A stretch of DNA of 18,221 nucleotides from Clostridia bacterium (GCA_017522515.1 JAFWZH010000326.1:1-18221), one strand, 5' to 3'; positions 8,362 through 17,409 are shown, numbered from the stretch's first letter. Translations and numbers: made by a program. Notes: a model not told the origin generated them from the letters alone.

Positions 8362-10455
8362 TCAAATATCCTTTAACATACCAAGTTTATCAAACCAATA
8401 GAGAACGTGAGAAGCAAAACCGTGATTGCAACTTGCATAATCGCTGTCATTTTCCCAAAGCGTACCTGTTTTTTCTGCCATATAGTAAAAATATCCTTCG
8501 ATATTACGAAGCAAGTCTTCTTTATCACCGTACATCGAAATTAAATCCAATCGGAGATAATTACCTATAAATGCATTTGCAAAATAAATCTCCGGCCATT
8601 TCCCCGTCTGTTTACGTTCGAAACCAAAATCATACAAAAGACAATTCCACAACTCCGGAAAAGTTTCAGGCGTTGCTACTCCTGTATGGAAAGCGTAATA
8701 CTGACAACTTTCTGTATACTCACCTGAGAGCTTAAGCTCCCCGTCAACTCTATATGCATTATCACAGAAAAAGCCCTTGCTTGTGTAAGACATTCTCCTT
8801 ATTGTTTCTTGCAGGCTCTCTGCCTCTTTGATTAATGATTCATCTCCGTAGAGCTTTGCTGTAATCAATTTGATTTTAGCATAAAGCATATTTGTGGGGA
8901 AACTCACATCCTGTACAAGGTCATTTGATTTGCTCCACTCTATAAATACCCATGATTTAAGCTTTTCCAAAAGGCCATGTTCATTCTCAAAACCCTTAAA
9001 ATAATTTATCAAACCATAAACACGACTTTTAGCCGCTTCAATAAGTTGCAAATCGCCTGTTCTCTCATAATACTCATTAAGCTCTACTATAAACCACATA
9101 GCCCAATTCGGAATGAACACACCGTCATAATGGTCAGCGGGATAACACATAGGAAGCATTCCGTCAGGGATACATTTAAAGGAATCAGGCAAAATATAAT
9201 TTTCAAGGAAATTACGTTCTATTTCAGATTTTCCTGTAAGCACACGCTCAACGCGAGAAGTGAAAAAGCTGTCGCAAAGCCATCCTGCTCTTTCTCTTGA
9301 CGGACAATCCATATAAATATCAAAAGTATTTTGTCTGTACGTTTCTACTGCCGCGTTGAATATAGCAACGAGCTTTTCGTTTACGGAAATGAGCTCTTTT
9401 TTTACGTTTGGTGCGCCTACTCGTCTTAAATGAACGTTTGATATCTTAGAATTTGCATTTTTAACATAAATCCTTATATATCTGTATGTGTAAGGCTCTG
9501 CAGAAAGAAAAGAAATTTTACCGGCATCAGCTTTAATGATTATAACATTCGCAGATGTTAATCTGACAAAATTGATTTCTTCTCCTTGCATAATTTCATC
9601 AAAAACAATAACGATTTCACCTGCTGTTTCAAGTTCTGCATCAAATCCTATAAGACCCGTAAGGTTTTTACCCATATCAAATGTTGCATAAGAATTTGAT
9701 TCCAGTAAAACAGAATTTGTTTTTTCGTTAATTTTCTCATAAGTAACAGGAGTTATTTTTTGAGCTTCAACAGTAGAAAAAACGTCTAATTCATTTTTTA
9801 AATAGCCTTTGAGCTGTGGTCCTATATTAGAAATAGATCTGTCATTATAATAGTTCTTTTTATCAGAAACAGTAAATTGTCCTTTTTGAATAAGCCCTTG
9901 AGGAATTTCCTTCTCGTAATCTCCGTAAAATATACCTCTGGGTAAAAAATTATAGTTTTGCATTACAGATAATTTTACTTCACTGTACTGCTCTACTGTA
10001 TAATCATATACCTCTGTAAATGGTCTTTGAAAAGAATATCGCTGTACCTTTTGAATCTTGCCAAGCCATTCTGCAGCAGAAAAAGTGCTGCCGTTTTCGT
10101 CTGTATGTGCAATAATACCGTTTTCTGTTTCTATTTCAGCACACAAAAATGAAGGCTGGTCTAAATGATAAAAGCTGTTGGCAGCATATCCGAAAACTAT
10201 AATTTTTATCTCGTTATTTGCTTTATCTAAGCAAATAGGAAGCTCATCTACACGGAAATATCCATGGGCAGCTCTGGCAGGTCCCACTGCCAAAAAATCG
10301 CCGTTAATATACACGTTGTAATAAGATGAACCCGTAATGCGCAAAACAGCCCTTGAAGCTTGCGGACATTCCGTCTTAAAAACTAATGTAACATTCATCT
10401 CATTTTCTCTGTTTTCTGCCCAAACGGGTTGTGCTTTTTTAAACAAGTTTTTCAT
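8362..10455 (-). CDS. GH78-family (alpha-L-rhamnosidase-like) glycoside hydrolase, cytoplasmic
   Basis: This 697-aa protein has an N-terminal beta region (1-350, with SYYNVYINGDFLAVGPARAAHGY typical of the rhamnosidase N domain) and then an (alpha/alpha)6-barrel catalytic domain. The GH78 signature DCPSRERAGWLCD is at residues 383-395. Its Asp383, Glu388, Trp392 and Asp395 have the same spacing as the active-site residues described for Bacillus BsRhaB. Glu668 (TLWEN) followed by NHGFAS matches the family's C-terminal WE...NHYAFG region. No signal peptide is present, so it should cleave intracellular glycosides, perhaps rhamnosides or related deoxy sugars. The start overlaps the upstream PLP-enzyme gene by 17 bases and has AGAGGA ten bases before it. 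GH78 contains distantly related subfamilies, so sugar specificity is not certain. Confidence 0.85.
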   Translation of the reverse strand: MKNLFKKAQPVWAENRENEMNVTLVFKTECPQASRAVLRITGSSYYNVYINGDFLAVGPARAAHGYFRVDELPICLDKANNEIKIIVFGYAANSFYHLDQPSFLCAEIETENGIIAHTDENGSTFSAAEWLGKIQKVQRYSFQRPFTEVYDYTVEQYSEVKLSVMQNYNFLPRGIFYGDYEKEIPQGLIQKGQFTVSDKKNYYNDRSISNIGPQLKGYLKNELDVFSTVEAQKITPVTYEKINEKTNSVLLESNSYATFDMGKNLTGLIGFDAELETAGEIVIVFDEIMQGEEINFVRLTSANVIIIKADAGKISFLSAEPYTYRYIRIYVKNANSKISNVHLRRVGAPNVKKELISVNEKLVAIFNAAVETYRQNTFDIYMDCPSRERAGWLCDSFFTSRVERVLTGKSEIERNFLENYILPDSFKCIPDGMLPMCYPADHYDGVFIPNWAMWFIVELNEYYERTGDLQLIEAAKSRVYGLINYFKGFENEHGLLEKLKSWVFIEWSKSNDLVQDVSFPTNMLYAKIKLITAKLYGDESLIKEAESLQETIRRMSYTSKGFFCDNAYRVDGELKLSGEYTESCQYYAFHTGVATPETFPELWNCLLYDFGFERKQTGKWPEIYFANAFIGNYLRLDLISMYGDKEDLLRNIEGYFYYMAEKTGTLWENDSDYASCNHGFASHVLYWFDKLGMLKDI

Positions 10456-11734
10456 GATTAATAAGTCCTCTGTTAATTAATGTTTGTAATGACATAAGAA
10501 TTCCAAGTTTAGCATTATGCCATGTAAGTCCCCCTTGAAAAAACACTGCATAAGGCTCTCTCATAGGGCCGTCTGCACTAAGTTCAATAGATGAACCTTG
10601 TATAAATGTTCCTGCTGCCATTATGACTTCTGAATCATACCCCGGCATCGCCCAAGGTTCAGGTGTGACATAGCTGTCTACAGGAGCTGCTGCTTGGATT
10701 CCTACGCAAAAGGCTTTCAATGCCTCCGGAGATTTTAACTCGATAGCCTGAATTATATCAGCTCTTGGTTCACTACTGTGAGGAACTGTACGAAAACCGA
10801 GTTTTTCATAGATATATGCGGCAAAAACAGCACCCTTTAAAGCACCTGCAACTACATTAGGTGCTAAGAAAAGTCCTTGATAAAATGACGTCATAACACC
10901 GAGATTAGCTCCTACTTCTTGTCCTAAACCGGGGGCACTTAATCTATAGGCGCATCTGTCGACGCATTCTTGTGTTCCGCATATATAACCACCGATTGGG
11001 GCCAAACCGCCTCCAGGATTTTTAATTAAGGAACCAACAGCCATATCTGCGCCAACGTGTGTGGGCTCTAAATATTCCGTAAATTCACCGTAGCAGTTAT
11101 CTACCATACAAATAATGTCAGGCTTAATTGATTTAATAAACCTTATAAGCTCACCGATTTGTTTTACAGAGAAACTGGGACGCGTCTTATAACCCTTTGA
11201 ACGTTGTATTTCGGCCATTTTCGTCTTTTCATTGATGGCTGCACGTATTGCATCGTAATCAAACGTACCATCTTCTTTAAGTTCAACTTGACGATAAGAT
11301 ACTCCGTATTCTTTTAAAGAACAGGGTGACGGACGGATTCCTATAACCTCTTCTAATGTGTCATATGGTCCGCCTGCAGGACATAATAATTCATCTCCCG
11401 GCAAAAGATTTGCAGACAACGCAACTGTAAGAGCGTGTGTTCCGCATGTAATTTGAGGACGAACCAAAGCAGCCTCCGTGCCAAAACATTCTGCGTAAAT
11501 TTTTTCTAATGTATCACGTCCGTAATCATTATATCCATATCCGGTAGTCGCCGCGAAACAAGTAGCATTTACCCTGTTATTATGCATAGCAAGAGTTACT
11601 TTTGCCTGATTAAATTCAGCAACTTCATCAATTTCTTTAAATCTTTGCTCTAAAGCTGCCTCTGCTTCCTTCGCAATTGAAAGTACTTTGGGACTGATTC
11701 CAAGTTGCCTATATATATCACATAAATTATTCAT
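10439..11734 (-). CDS. PLP-dependent methionine gamma-lyase-like protein (YnbB / 'aluminium resistance' family)
   Basis: This 431-aa protein is a fold-type I PLP enzyme of the family annotated as cystathionine beta-lyase-like or aluminium resistance protein (Pfam Met_gamma_lyase). The Schiff-base lysine is Lys238 in GSLIKNPGGG, and Asp212 in MVDNCYGEFTE would hold the PLP ring nitrogen. GYGYNDYGRDTLE (residues 65-77) and RPQITCGTHAL (92-102) are family hallmarks. Length is usual for the family and no key residue is missing. The physiological reaction is poorly known; carbon-sulfur lyase activity is expected. It follows the second permease gene by 17 bases and overlaps the GH78 gene, so it belongs to the transporter operon. 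In Bacillus the homologue lies in a different setting (near glnR), so this placement is unusual. Confidence 0.9.
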   Translation of the reverse strand: MNNLCDIYRQLGISPKVLSIAKEAEAALEQRFKEIDEVAEFNQAKVTLAMHNNRVNATCFAATTGYGYNDYGRDTLEKIYAECFGTEAALVRPQITCGTHALTVALSANLLPGDELLCPAGGPYDTLEEVIGIRPSPCSLKEYGVSYRQVELKEDGTFDYDAIRAAINEKTKMAEIQRSKGYKTRPSFSVKQIGELIRFIKSIKPDIICMVDNCYGEFTEYLEPTHVGADMAVGSLIKNPGGGLAPIGGYICGTQECVDRCAYRLSAPGLGQEVGANLGVMTSFYQGLFLAPNVVAGALKGAVFAAYIYEKLGFRTVPHSSEPRADIIQAIELKSPEALKAFCVGIQAAAPVDSYVTPEPWAMPGYDSEVIMAAGTFIQGSSIELSADGPMREPYAVFFQGGLTWHNAKLGILMSLQTLINRGLINHEKLV

Positions 11735-11751
11735 TATATCACCTGATAAAA

Positions 11752-12747
11752 TTATCTGTCTTCACGATAATAATTCATACCTACCGCAGCAGGTTTATTA
11801 TTTTTCTTCTTTGTGATAGAAGATACAACGAGCACAACTGCTGTAATTATAAAAGGAAGTGCTTGCATAAATTGAGGCGGGATTTTTGAAAGCCAACCTA
11901 AGAGTTTAGGGAACGCATTTGATAAAGAACCACCATACACTTGAAGTGTATTAAACAATCCAAACACCAATGTACCTACAATTGCTGCAACTGTATTCCA
12001 ATTCGCAAAAATAACGAGTGCTATTGAAATCCAACCATATCCGTTTATCCAACATTTACTTCCTTCAAAGCTACCGGAAAGATTAACTGCCATAAGCAAA
12101 CCGCCTATACCCATTATTCCGGAGCCAATCATAAGATGTATATATTTGTAAAGCGTAATGTTTACACCAACAGCATCTGCAGAAGCAGGATTTTCTCCTA
12201 TTGCACGTATTCTTAAACCGGGCTTTGTATATTTAAAATACCACCATACGAGAGCAGCAATAATTATTCCAAGATAAATAAGAATGCTATGTGAAAACAA
12301 AGCCGGTCCAATAACGGGAATCTTACTGAGAAGAGGTATGTTTAATGACTCTGTTCCTCTCTTAAAACCCTCTGTAGAAAGCATATCAGGCCATTTACCG
12401 GAAGCTTTAAAACCATTACCTATAAAAAAGTAAAGTCCCAATCCAAACGTTGTAATCGTAAGACCTGTAACATTTTGGTTTGCTTGCAACGTTACGGTTA
12501 AAAAGGCAAAAAGTAAACCGCATAATGCTGCACAAATAAAGGAAGCAAGTATTCCGACAAAAATATTGTCAAATGCACAACCCATAAGTAAGCCGCCTAT
12601 TCCGCCGATAGCCATGGTACCTTCAACACCGAGATTAAGGCTGCCTGACTTTTCCGTCACTATCTCGCCCACCGTACCGTAAAGGAGTGCCATGTTGTAC
12701 TTTATAACAGTAAATAAAAAAGTAGTTAATACTGCGATTGCGCTCAT
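11752..12747 (-). CDS. nupQ: Nucleoside ABC transporter permease, NupQ-like
   Basis: This 331-aa integral membrane protein has about eight to ten hydrophobic segments and the features of the BPD_transp_2 family: LNLGVEGTM at residues 37-45 and the cytoplasmic coupling loop GLRIRAIGENPASADAVGV at 177-195, which docks on the ATPase. It pairs with the larger permease encoded just upstream; the ATGA overlap of stop and start gives tight translational coupling and about 1:1 synthesis. The TGA of the neighbour lies inside the start region, and AAAAGGAGGAG is the ribosome site. By family and gene order it matches B. subtilis NupQ (YufQ) of the guanosine/nucleoside importer. The symbol is by similarity, and the solute could be another nucleoside-like compound. 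Confidence 0.85.
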   Translation of the reverse strand: MSAIAVLTTFLFTVIKYNMALLYGTVGEIVTEKSGSLNLGVEGTMAIGGIGGLLMGCAFDNIFVGILASFICAALCGLLFAFLTVTLQANQNVTGLTITTFGLGLYFFIGNGFKASGKWPDMLSTEGFKRGTESLNIPLLSKIPVIGPALFSHSILIYLGIIIAALVWWYFKYTKPGLRIRAIGENPASADAVGVNITLYKYIHLMIGSGIMGIGGLLMAVNLSGSFEGSKCWINGYGWISIALVIFANWNTVAAIVGTLVFGLFNTLQVYGGSLSNAFPKLLGWLSKIPPQFMQALPFIITAVVLVVSSITKKKNNKPAAVGMNYYREDR

Positions 12748-13898
12748 ACTGTCTCCTCCTTTTCAGATGTGTTTTTATTTGATTTATTGCTCTTGCGGAT
12801 TACAATTTTAAATCTGATGAAGAAGTCAGCGGCAAGTATTATGAATAAAATTATTCCTTGAAGAAGGTCTGCAAAGTGGCTGTCTACATTATTGGCACTT
12901 ACAGAAGCAGTAACGCAGCCGCACTGTAAAACAGTAATCAATGCAGTTACAATAACAATACCTATCGGATTAAGTTTTGCAAGCCAAGCTACAATAATAC
13001 CTGTCCAACCTACGTCGTTCGTTATCGATGTCGATAACGATTCTACACTTGAAACTCTTAAAGCACCGGCAGCACCTATTAAAGCTGCAGATAAAAACAT
13101 TGTCCTGCAAATAATTTTATTTACCTTCATACCTGAATATTTAGCCGTATTTATACTATCTCCAACGACTGCAATTTCATATCCGTGTTTTGTACGCGTT
13201 AAATAAACAAAAATAAATGCAACCAACAGTAATGTAAAAATAAGGGAAATTTCCAAAGAAAAATCACCTATTTGAATTTTAAACATTCTGCCGTTTTCGG
13301 GGATTTTAGCAAATTGCGGACGCTCAGAATCCGTTTTAAGGAATATATTCCATTTTGCCTTTGTTTCACCGAAAAACGTCATAATATAAAGAGCAATATA
13401 GTTTAGCATCAATGTAAATAATGTCTCATCCGTGCCGAATTTAACATTTAAAAGCGATGTAAGCAAACCAATTAATCCGCCAACAACGGCGCCTGCTAAA
13501 GTCATCAGTATAATTGTTACAAATTGATTAGTAGATGCAGGAACCATAAAAGCTACAGTTGCACCAGCGAGAGCACCTAACAAAAACTGGCCCTCACCAC
13601 CTATATTCCAAAACTTCATTTTGAATGCCAACGACAAAGCAAGAGAAGTAATTAGAAGAGGAACAAATTCTTTTATATAGTTTTCATATTGCAAATATGC
13701 AAACCTGTTGTTTATTGTGCCAAGTGTAAACATCTGTTTGTAATATTCTCCGGGATTTGCATCAAGAGAGAAAAGTAGTATGGCACCTACTCCAAGTGCT
13801 ATAACAACAGACGCTGCATAAAGCAAAGCAATATATCTTTTCTTTAAGCCTTCCCTTTTTACTATACGAATCAGAGGTTCTTTAGTGTTTTTACGCAT
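12744..13898 (-). CDS. nupP: Nucleoside ABC transporter permease, NupP-like
   Basis: This 384-aa permease has a basic N-terminus, the first membrane segment near residues 22-44 and the family mark NIGGEGQFLLGAL at 98-110. The coupling loop is at 239-257 (GYEIAVVGDSINTAKYSGM) and the C-terminal tail is charged (KSNKSNKNTSEKEETV). The start is the ATG at 13898 because AGAGGAGGAAG lies just before it. A longer in-frame reading from 13949 would run through the end of the ATPase gene and has no such site. The gene overlaps the ATPase stop by 8 bases. With NupQ-like and NupO-like neighbours it forms the importer core in the membrane. Confidence 0.87.
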   Translation of the reverse strand: MRKNTKEPLIRIVKREGLKKRYIALLYAASVVIALGVGAILLFSLDANPGEYYKQMFTLGTINNRFAYLQYENYIKEFVPLLITSLALSLAFKMKFWNIGGEGQFLLGALAGATVAFMVPASTNQFVTIILMTLAGAVVGGLIGLLTSLLNVKFGTDETLFTLMLNYIALYIMTFFGETKAKWNIFLKTDSERPQFAKIPENGRMFKIQIGDFSLEISLIFTLLLVAFIFVYLTRTKHGYEIAVVGDSINTAKYSGMKVNKIICRTMFLSAALIGAAGALRVSSVESLSTSITNDVGWTGIIVAWLAKLNPIGIVIVTALITVLQCGCVTASVSANNVDSHFADLLQGIILFIILAADFFIRFKIVIRKSNKSNKNTSEKEETV

Positions 13899-15483
13899 TG
13901 TCTTCCTCCTCTGCATTTTGTATTCTGCTGTCCTTTGCAATTCCGGCAATCTTACCGTTTACTTCGGAAATATTCTTTGCTCCTGTCATCATAAGGCCCA
14001 ATTCTTCTTTTGTTGTCTTGTGTGCGTGAACAACTCCCATAAGTTTGCCATGGCACAAAACCATAATCTTATCACACAAAGCAAGCATAACGTCCAAGTC
14101 TTCTCCAACAAACAGAATACCGACACCATTTTTCTTTTGTTCATTGAGTATATCATAAATGGCATAAGAAGAATTGATGTCAAGACCTCTTACAGGGTAT
14201 GCTGTAATAATAACATTTGGACCTGCGTCAATTTCACGTCCAACTAAAACTTTTTGAACATTACCACCGGAAAGACGTCTTACAGGAGTCTCTGTAGATG
14301 GTGTTACAATACCAAGTCTCTTTACAATTTCTTCTGCCTTAGCTTTAGCTGCATTTCTGTCAACAAAGGGAGATTTCTTATTGTCACGATATGTTTTTAA
14401 AATCATATTATCCGTGATAGAAAGTGACGGTGCCAAACCCATGCCCAACCGGTCCTCCGGTATAAAGCTCATGGATATACCCTTTTCTATAATAGCTTTG
14501 GGAGCAAGTCCTACAATATTTTCACCTTTATGATTAATTTGACCGCTTTCGATTTTTCTGAGGCCTGCAATTGCTTCGCAAAGCTCCTTTTGACCACATC
14601 CGGCAATACCGGCAACTCCGAGAATTTCGCCACCGCGAATGTAAAAATTTACATTTTCTATAGCGTCGGCTCCTTCGTCATTTTTTATTGTAAGATTTCT
14701 GATTTCAAGGAGTGGTCTGTCAAACTCGGTAACAGGTCTTTGAATATTAAGGTTGACCTTGCGGCCTACCATTAAATCAGTAAGCTCTTGCTCATTTGTT
14801 TCACTTGTGTTTACTGTATCTATATACTCGCCCTTACGTAATATCGTTACGCGGTCGCTGATTTCCATAACTTCGTTAAGCTTGTGTGTGATAATAATTA
14901 TCGAATGTCCTTCTTCCTTCATCTTTCTGAGTACGTCAAAAAGCTTTTGAATTTCTTGGACAGTAAGAACTGCTGTTGGTTCATCGAGAATTATAACCTT
15001 TGCCCCGTAATAAAGAACTCGTAATATTTCTAGTGTCTGTTTTTCACTGACAGACATATTCGAAACAAGTTTTTTAGGATTAAATTCGAAACCGAATTTG
15101 TCACTTATTTCTGAAATTTTGTTATATCTGTCTTTTTTTAATATAACGCCTGTGTTTTCTGTGCCCATCCAAATATTATCAGCTGCCGAAAACACTTCTA
15201 CAAGCTTAAAATGCTGATGTACCATTCCTATACCGAATTTCTTTGAATCCTCCGGTGAATGGATAGAAACCGGCACACCGTCTACCTTAATGGTACCACT
15301 GTCCGGTTTGTAAATGCCGGAAAGCATATTCATAAGAGTTGTCTTTCCGGAACCATTTTCGCCCAGCAGGGCGAGAATCTCGCCCTGCTTGACGTTAAGG
15401 TTTATGTTCTTGTTTGCGACAACACTACCAAATGTCTTGGTAATGTTCTCAAGTTCAATCGCATAAATATTTTGATCTTTCAT
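13891..15483 (-). CDS. nupO: Nucleoside ABC transporter double ATP-binding protein, NupO-like
   Basis: This 530-aa protein has two fused ABC domains, as in sugar and nucleoside importers. Domain 1 has a full Walker A (GENGSGKTT, 41-49), Q-loop Gln90, signature SNMSVSEKQ (141-149), Walker B VIILDE (Glu168) and switch His200. Domain 2 is degenerate: Walker A-like GIAGCGQK (292-299) lacks the usual Lys-Thr pair, the signature LSGGNVQ (404-410) is intact, and the Walker B acidic position is Tyr (ITAYPVRGLD), where relatives usually have Gln. This implies one hydrolytic site, formed by the domain 1 Walker motifs and the domain 2 signature. AAAGGATC precedes the ATG, 27 bases after the BMP gene. 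It should energise purine-nucleoside uptake. Confidence 0.92.
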   Translation of the reverse strand: MKDQNIYAIELENITKTFGSVVANKNINLNVKQGEILALLGENGSGKTTLMNMLSGIYKPDSGTIKVDGVPVSIHSPEDSKKFGIGMVHQHFKLVEVFSAADNIWMGTENTGVILKKDRYNKISEISDKFGFEFNPKKLVSNMSVSEKQTLEILRVLYYGAKVIILDEPTAVLTVQEIQKLFDVLRKMKEEGHSIIIITHKLNEVMEISDRVTILRKGEYIDTVNTSETNEQELTDLMVGRKVNLNIQRPVTEFDRPLLEIRNLTIKNDEGADAIENVNFYIRGGEILGVAGIAGCGQKELCEAIAGLRKIESGQINHKGENIVGLAPKAIIEKGISMSFIPEDRLGMGLAPSLSITDNMILKTYRDNKKSPFVDRNAAKAKAEEIVKRLGIVTPSTETPVRRLSGGNVQKVLVGREIDAGPNVIITAYPVRGLDINSSYAIYDILNEQKKNGVGILFVGEDLDVMLALCDKIMVLCHGKLMGVVHAHKTTKEELGLMMTGAKNISEVNGKIAGIAKDSRIQNAEEEDNA

Positions 15484-15510
15484 GTCTGATCCTTTATCAA
15501 ATACAAATAA

Positions 15511-16749
15511 TTAACCGTTAATTTCCTCTACACCTGCTACGTAGTAGTTCATAGAACCTTTAATTACGCCATCTTGTGCATCTTTGCCGCCTTCAACAGC
15601 GCTTGTTGCACCATCTTTGTATACGTAATATGTGTTACCATCAGCGGAAATTACTTCATTGCCTTTGTTATCGAGCATTGCGCCCTCGGTCTTTGTAATT
15701 TTTCCCTCAGCATCAATAGAAAGCTTAACGTTTGTAAATACATCCCACTCACCTTTAACCATCATATCTTTAACTGCTGCAACAACTTCTTTTGTTCCTT
15801 CTACGCAGTTATCTGTAAGAGGTGAAACATCTACAAAACCTTCTTTAAGTCCGCCGTAATAAATGCCAACTTTTGTCATAAATTCTTTAGGTGTTTTCAT
15901 AGCTGTTTCAATAGCAAGTTTGTAATAAACGTCCCAATTCCAAATAGGAGCTGTAAGATGTGCTTTTGATGCCTGTGCAGTCATATCAGAGTTGTATCCG
16001 CAACCGAAAACATTTTTCTCTTGTGCTGCAATCTGAGGTTGTGCACTGTCGCAGTGCTGAGCGATAACGCCGCATTCGTAGTTATCAATAAGATCTTCTG
16101 CAATTTGACGCTCTTTAGCTTCGTCTGCCCAGTTGTTAATTTTACTTACATATACTTTTGCATTAGGATTTACAGACTGAACTCCGAGTGCAAAACCGTT
16201 GATACCGCTACATGTCTCTGCATATTCAGTACCGTAAGCAGCAACATAACCAATGTTGTTGTTGCCAAGTGCAAGTGATTTCATTCCTGCTGCAATTCCT
16301 GCAAGGTAACGTGCCTGATAAATTCTGCCGAAGTAGTTGTTGAAGTTTGTATCATTTGCGAGATAACCTGTTGCATGGCTGAATATAATGTCTTTATATT
16401 GAGGTTTAGCAGCTGCATCATTCATTGCATTAATGTAACCAAAACTGATACCGATAATCAATTTGCATCCTTGAGAAGCAAGTGTATCAATTGCCTGTGT
16501 TACTGCTGCGTCATCCTCTGCAACATTGTCAACAATCTTGAGCTGAGACTTGTCCATTCCAAGTTGTTCCATTGCTTTTGTAATTCCTGTGTGGTGAGCA
16601 TAAGTATATCCGGCAGTATCATTCTGTCCGTTAATATAAATTGCTCCTACAAGGAACTTATCTTCTGTGCTGTCGTCTCCTGTGCCGCCGCAAGCAACCA
16701 GTGAAAAGCACAATGCCAAAGCAAGTACTAAAGATAATACTTTTTTCAT
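15511..16749 (-). CDS. nupN: BMP-family nucleoside-binding lipoprotein (PnrA/NupN-like)
   Basis: This 412-aa substrate-binding lipoprotein belongs to the Bmp/PnrA/TmpC family (Pfam Bmp). It has a clear signal peptide and the lipobox LVAC with Cys20, then a GGTGDDSTED linker. The binding fold starts at GAIYINGQNDTAGYTYAHH (about residue 35), and SFGYINAMNDAA and YFGRIYQARYLAGIAAG are typical ligand-cleft and core segments. It should capture purine nucleosides outside the membrane and hand them to the permease pair. The start is the ATG at 16749 with AGGAGG seven bases upstream; an in-frame TTG at 16776 covers that site and is rejected. It is the first transporter gene after xpt and probably the most highly translated. 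Confidence 0.92.
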   Translation of the reverse strand: MKKVLSLVLALALCFSLVACGGTGDDSTEDKFLVGAIYINGQNDTAGYTYAHHTGITKAMEQLGMDKSQLKIVDNVAEDDAAVTQAIDTLASQGCKLIIGISFGYINAMNDAAAKPQYKDIIFSHATGYLANDTNFNNYFGRIYQARYLAGIAAGMKSLALGNNNIGYVAAYGTEYAETCSGINGFALGVQSVNPNAKVYVSKINNWADEAKERQIAEDLIDNYECGVIAQHCDSAQPQIAAQEKNVFGCGYNSDMTAQASKAHLTAPIWNWDVYYKLAIETAMKTPKEFMTKVGIYYGGLKEGFVDVSPLTDNCVEGTKEVVAAVKDMMVKGEWDVFTNVKLSIDAEGKITKTEGAMLDNKGNEVISADGNTYYVYKDGATSAVEGGKDAQDGVIKGSMNYYVAGVEEING

Positions 16750-16763
16750 TTTAATAACCTCCT

Positions 16764-16806
16764 GCCTCTTAGGCAAAAAAATAGATTTATGTAAATAAAT
16801 TTACAT
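16764..16806 (-). promoter_or_regulatory. Hairpins between xpt and the BMP gene
   Basis: On the minus strand an 8-base inverted repeat (ATGTAAAT-TT-ATTTACAT, 16806-16789) is followed six to seven bases later by a T7 run (16781-16775). A small hairpin, GCCT-AAG-AGGC (16774-16764), then abuts the AGGAGG of the BMP gene. The first could be a weak terminator, an RNA-processing site or an operator; the second could affect ribosome access. I see no purine aptamer here. Confidence 0.35.
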
Positions 16807-16811
16807 CGAAG

Positions 16812-17387
16812 TTATTGTGGACGGAAAACAATATTCCCGTCATCCATGCTCTCTATAATGGCAAGAGACTCTACACGTACACCTTTTGAGCGTATTAAAT
16901 CGCCACCGCCTTGAAAGCCTTTTTCTATAACAATCCCGGCTCCTGCAAGTTCTGCTCCGGCCTCATCAATAATCTGAATCAATCCGTCCAAAGCTCCACC
17001 CATAGCAAGAAAATCGTCAATAATCAGTATCTTATCCTTTTGGCTTATGTATGATTTTTTAATATATATATCTGTGAAACACTGATGTGTAAATGAATAA
17101 ATCCGACCTTGATATACGTCACCGGTCAGATTTGAGGTTTTACTTTTCTTCGCAAATACAACAGGAACATTAAAATATTGTGCAGCTATACAGGCAATAC
17201 CTATTCCTGAAGCTTCAATTGTGACAATTTTAGTAATATTCTCATCTTTAAAAAGTCTGTAAAACTCTTTGCCTATTTCATTAAAAAGGCCAATATCCAT
17301 ACGATGATTAAGAAAGCTGTCTACCTTTAAAACCTTGCCGTCTCTAACTTCGCCATCTTTAATTATTCTTTCTTCAAGACTTTTCAT
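16812..17387 (-). CDS. xpt: Xanthine phosphoribosyltransferase
   Basis: This 191-aa enzyme (B. subtilis Xpt has 194) converts xanthine plus PRPP to XMP in purine salvage in the cytoplasm. It shows the PRPP loop ILIIDDFLAMGGAL (residues 120-133), KVDSFLNHRMD (21-31), IVTIEASGIG (54-63), VVFAKKSK (76-83) and IVIEKGFQGG (152-161), all close to Xpt. The start is the ATG at 17387 with GAGGTAATAAAC before it. A longer frame to 17543 runs through the terminator and promoter region and is not credible. Placing salvage beside a nucleoside importer fits a purine-supply operon. Regulation probably acts through the leader hairpin described separately; no guanine-riboswitch core was seen. Confidence 0.93.
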   Translation of the reverse strand: MKSLEERIIKDGEVRDGKVLKVDSFLNHRMDIGLFNEIGKEFYRLFKDENITKIVTIEASGIGIACIAAQYFNVPVVFAKKSKTSNLTGDVYQGRIYSFTHQCFTDIYIKKSYISQKDKILIIDDFLAMGGALDGLIQIIDEAGAELAGAGIVIEKGFQGGGDLIRSKGVRVESLAIIESMDDGNIVFRPQ

Positions 17388-17409
17388 GTTTATTACCTCT
17401 TGCAGTTGT

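Noticed and set aside
16777..16811. A separate promoter for the BMP transporter gene
   Set aside because: The 62-base gap between xpt stop and BMP start holds no convincing -35/-10 pair; T-rich runs and the A/T inverted repeat only resemble one.
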